From NCBI GenBank assembly GCA_022747635.1, contig JAKTNV010000009.1, positions 28,435,622-28,499,621 on the forward strand: a DNA stretch of 64,000 nucleotides, given 5' to 3'. The notes beneath the pieces were generated by a model. It saw nothing but the letters and a program-made list of their open reading frames with translations, was not told where the DNA came from and made no database searches. Below are positions 62,301 to 64,000 of this stretch, in pieces. Made by a program: the position numbers and the translations under genes. This stretch comes from Hetaerina americana. Taxonomy: Eukaryota > Arthropoda > Insecta > Odonata > Calopterygidae. How positions within the stretch are numbered: the stretch's first letter is position 1; every line of letters begins with the position of its first letter.

Positions 62301-63076
62301 GTGTCTGACTAGACTTTCGACAACTTTCAAATATGTACCCTCACTGTTATGGTAATGTTGAACATCAGTATGATAAAGCCAAATTCTTTGCATTGCTGTA
62401 CGGCATATGGTAATATTATTGGGGCTTGTAAATCATACAAGAGTAACAAATTAAGCAGTAAATATAATGCATGCATCATTATAAGCTAGAATAAACTGTA
62501 AGAAAAATTATCATTACCCTCACCTTCCATCGAACACATAACTTCAAAGTTTTCCATTTGCAGAAAACTCTGCGATAATCAAGTGCATCCTTTGAAGTTC
62601 TGTATTTGATGGAAGGTGAGGTTTATCATTTCAATTTTTTTTATAGTCTATAATGCATCATAATGATGTATGTAGTGCAAGTGAGTGTATGCATTTTACG
62701 TGAACCATTTGATTCTCCACAGAAGGTATTCAGTACAATGCAGCTTAATTTATTGTAACGTGAATATATTGTAAAGATGTTCACTAGGGCCGATTTTAAC
62801 TTTTTTCAGCTGTGTTTACTCTGCAACAAATCAAGAATATGTGGAAGCCTACAGGTGGCAGACACAAGCAGTGCAGGCTGCTTGCAAGGCCTTGCAGGCT
62901 CAAAGGGATGAGAATTGGCTGTTGCCCATGCTTCTAGCCCTTTGTCTTGATCTCAGACTGCTTGCCTTGTCTGCAGACAGGGAGAGAGCTAAACGTGGTC
63001 AGGGACCACCTAGAGAAACTCTGGAGAAGGCTGCAGATTGTCTCATGAGCTGTTTTAGGATATGTGCTGCCGACAA
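59269..63076 (+). CDS. PCID2: PCID2 (PCI domain protein, TREX-2), first four coding exons, continues past the window
   Basis: Exons 59269-59304, 59676-59717, 59815-59936 and 62810-63076 join in phase, with donors GTAAAG, GTATGA, GTAATT and GTGAGT. The start MAHMSLNQYLQQ matches vertebrate PCID2 (MAHITINQYLQQ). Later segments also match: EFLSFRHGHV, DEIVAAHLR, CVYSATNQEYVEAYRWQTQ, ENWLLPMLLALCLDLRLLA and LEKAADCLMSCFRICAADK. About 155 N-terminal residues of roughly 400 are present; the PCI fold proper lies beyond the window. PCID2/Thp1 binds the GANP/Sac3 scaffold and DSS1 at the nuclear pore for mRNA export. Exon 4 ends two bases into a codon, so at least one further exon lies to the right. 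Confidence 0.93.
59676..59717 (+). CDS. PCID2: PCID2 coding exon 2
   Basis: Fourteen codons, VDNAWRNREGNSLA, between acceptor TTTCAG and donor GTATGA. Phase 0 on both sides. Confidence 0.85.
59815..59936 (+). CDS. PCID2: PCID2 coding exon 3
   Basis: Encodes EFLSFRHGHVVSSRLHIEN through DEIVAAHLR. Acceptor ATGCAG, donor GTAATT. Ends with two bases of an Arg codon completed by exon 4. Confidence 0.9.
60170..60535 (-). mobile_element. tRNA-Gly-like SINE in PCID2 intron 3
   Basis: Minus-strand head (about 60525-60450): GGGATGGTGTAGGGGCTAATGC (box A), CTTCCAAGC (a TCC anticodon-like loop), and GGGTTCGAAACCCCGAA (box B in a perfect T arm). The ends do not form an acceptor stem, and a long unrelated body follows (CATCAAGTGGAGTAAACTG, GATCACCAGGTTTCT, CTCAGCTGTCGATTGCC). 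Confidence 0.68.
60536..62517. other. PCID2 intron 3, rest
   Basis: AT-rich intron sequence. The short frames at 61040-61222, 61426-61623 and 62009-62209 have no recognised content. Confidence 0.5.
62518..62621. repeat. Inverted repeat, 32-bp arms
   Basis: Arms 62518-62549 and 62590-62621 (CCTCACCTTCCATC...CTTCAAAG and complement) with about three mismatches and a 40-bp loop. In PCID2 intron 3, 190 bp before exon 4. Confidence 0.8.
62810..63076 (+). CDS. PCID2: PCID2 coding exon 4
   Basis: Encodes the helical N-terminal repeat region: YVEAYRWQTQAVQAACKAL, DENWLLPMLLALCLDLRLL and LEKAADCLMSCFRICAAD. Acceptor TTTTTTCAG, donor GTGAGT. Confidence 0.93.
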
Positions 63077-63780
63077 GTGAGTTAATATCCACTTACAGTT
63101 TTATGCATATGATCGGCTTAACTTATCTGCATTATGAAAAGTTCATTATATATGCACCTCCTCTTGCCAAGCATAGATAATCTGTGGTGGTTTGGTTGCA
63201 GAATTTCCATCCCGTAATAATCTAGTACAGGGATGATGAACCCTTTGACAATAGAGTGCCAGAGTTTATGAAATCAGAGTATACTCTTGACTTTCATGCC
63301 AATCTATCTTGTGAGATTATGATTTTATGTATTGAAATTGAATATTTTAATGTCTATAAGGGGCATAGGAGTTTTTATAATAAAACACAACTTTAATTTG
63401 GGATTGTCAATTATTTATTTTGAATTTTAAATTTTATTAGAGCTTTTAACAAAGGTATTTGAATGAAATATTATAAGAAATCTCAATTTGTAATTTATTA
63501 GAATTTCTTCATGGCATGTAAAATTTTCTTTTGTTAGCAGAATAAGGTAATATTTGCAATTAATATTGTTGATTCTTTTTGAGTTCAGAGAATAAAATAT
63601 TAATTATTCCCTAAGGAAACTCGTACATTATAAGTAAATAATACGAACTTCAATAAAAGAAAGAGAGCTGGTGGTGTCAAAGCGATGGTCATATATTGAC
63701 TGATGCGGATGGTCTACTAGTCTTGCTTTTACTAATAGGACATATGAGAAAAATGTTTAGCATGCGTTGATGAAAATAGA
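63077..63780. other. PCID2 intron 4, beginning
   Basis: AT-rich intron sequence after donor GTGAGT. No acceptor with a PCID2-like exon was found before the window ends. Confidence 0.5.
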
Positions 63781-63799
63781 AGGATAATGAAGGATCTCA

Positions 63800-64000
63800 G
63801 GCTTTCCCGGCGAATAGTATTCAGGAATTTTTCTCGGGTTTCCAACCGGGTCAGGTTTCGGAGTACCGACGTTTCGATGGCTGACTCTGCCATCGTCTTC
63901 AGGGTTGAAGTGCAGAGCATGGAAATTGCCGGGTATTTATACATGCATATATGTATAAATACCCGGCAATTTCCATGCTCTGCACTTCAACCCTGAAGAC
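63800..64000. repeat. Type A hammerhead-like repeat in inverted arrangement, cut by window end
   Basis: On the minus strand, 63904 down to about 63863, reads ACC-CTGAAGAC, GATGGC/GCCATC stem with AGAGTCA loop, GAAACGTC-GGT. From 63895 to 64000 the sequence is a near-perfect palindrome centred at 63947/63948, with only the central bases unpaired. The plus-strand end (CAACCCTGAAGAC) is therefore the start of a second, opposite copy beyond the window. Confidence 0.75.

Noticed and set aside
1..64000. CRISPR array, prophage or bacterial contamination
   Set aside because: No spaced short direct repeats, no prokaryotic gene clusters; spliced genes and eukaryotic transposons throughout.

Overview
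The window is nuclear DNA of an animal, almost certainly an arthropod and probably an insect with a repeat-rich genome. The coding sequence is split by GT-AG introns. Most of the remainder is made of decayed copies of eukaryotic transposon families: Penelope-like, RTE, CR1/Jockey-like and I/Jockey-like retroelements, mariner/Tc1 and Tigger DNA transposons, and tRNA-derived SINEs. No bacterial-style operon, CRISPR array, rRNA or viral gene was seen. The exact species cannot be read from the sequence.

Two host genes were assembled by reading exons directly. On the minus strand, 48134 down to 38837, lies a complete eight-exon gene for an SLC17-family transporter closest to SLC17A9 (vesicular nucleotide transporter). 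All seven introns are GT-AG, the phases agree, and the frame is open for 454 codons. On the plus strand, from 59269 and running past the right end of the window, lie the first four coding exons of PCID2, a PCI-domain subunit of the TREX-2 mRNA-export complex. The two genes point away from each other and are separated by about 11 kb of transposon debris. Nothing suggests that they work in one pathway.

Layout. 1-1.2 kb: unrecognised, fairly GC-rich sequence. 1.2-6 kb: minus-strand retroelement remnants (RNase H end of an I/Jockey-like LINE; a Penelope-like RT plus GIY-YIG copy interrupted by a CR1-like LINE end; an RTE-like fragment). 5.9-11.9 kb: two tandem duplications and SINEs. 15-21.5 kb: a mariner end and several I/Jockey-like LINE pieces in both orientations. 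21.5-27 kb: AT-rich sequence with fold-back repeats. 27-32.9 kb: three mariner copies in a row. 33-38.8 kb: AT-rich sequence downstream of SLC17A9. 38.8-48.1 kb: SLC17A9, whose introns carry a deleted Tc1/mariner-type element, a LINE endonuclease fragment and fold-back repeats. 49-58.4 kb: three RTE-type copies and a Tigger relic; the last RTE copy is full length, with an 11-bp target-site duplication. 59.2-64 kb: PCID2.

The less ordinary signals are: a family of inverted repeats carrying a hammerhead-ribozyme-like core (CTGAAGA, stem-loop, GAAAC), with a compensating stem I change between two copies; a perfect 120-bp palindrome inserted in a mariner with a 12-bp target duplication; and mariner/Tc1-type copies that keep both ends but have lost the catalytic core. 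I found no clearly new multi-gene system.
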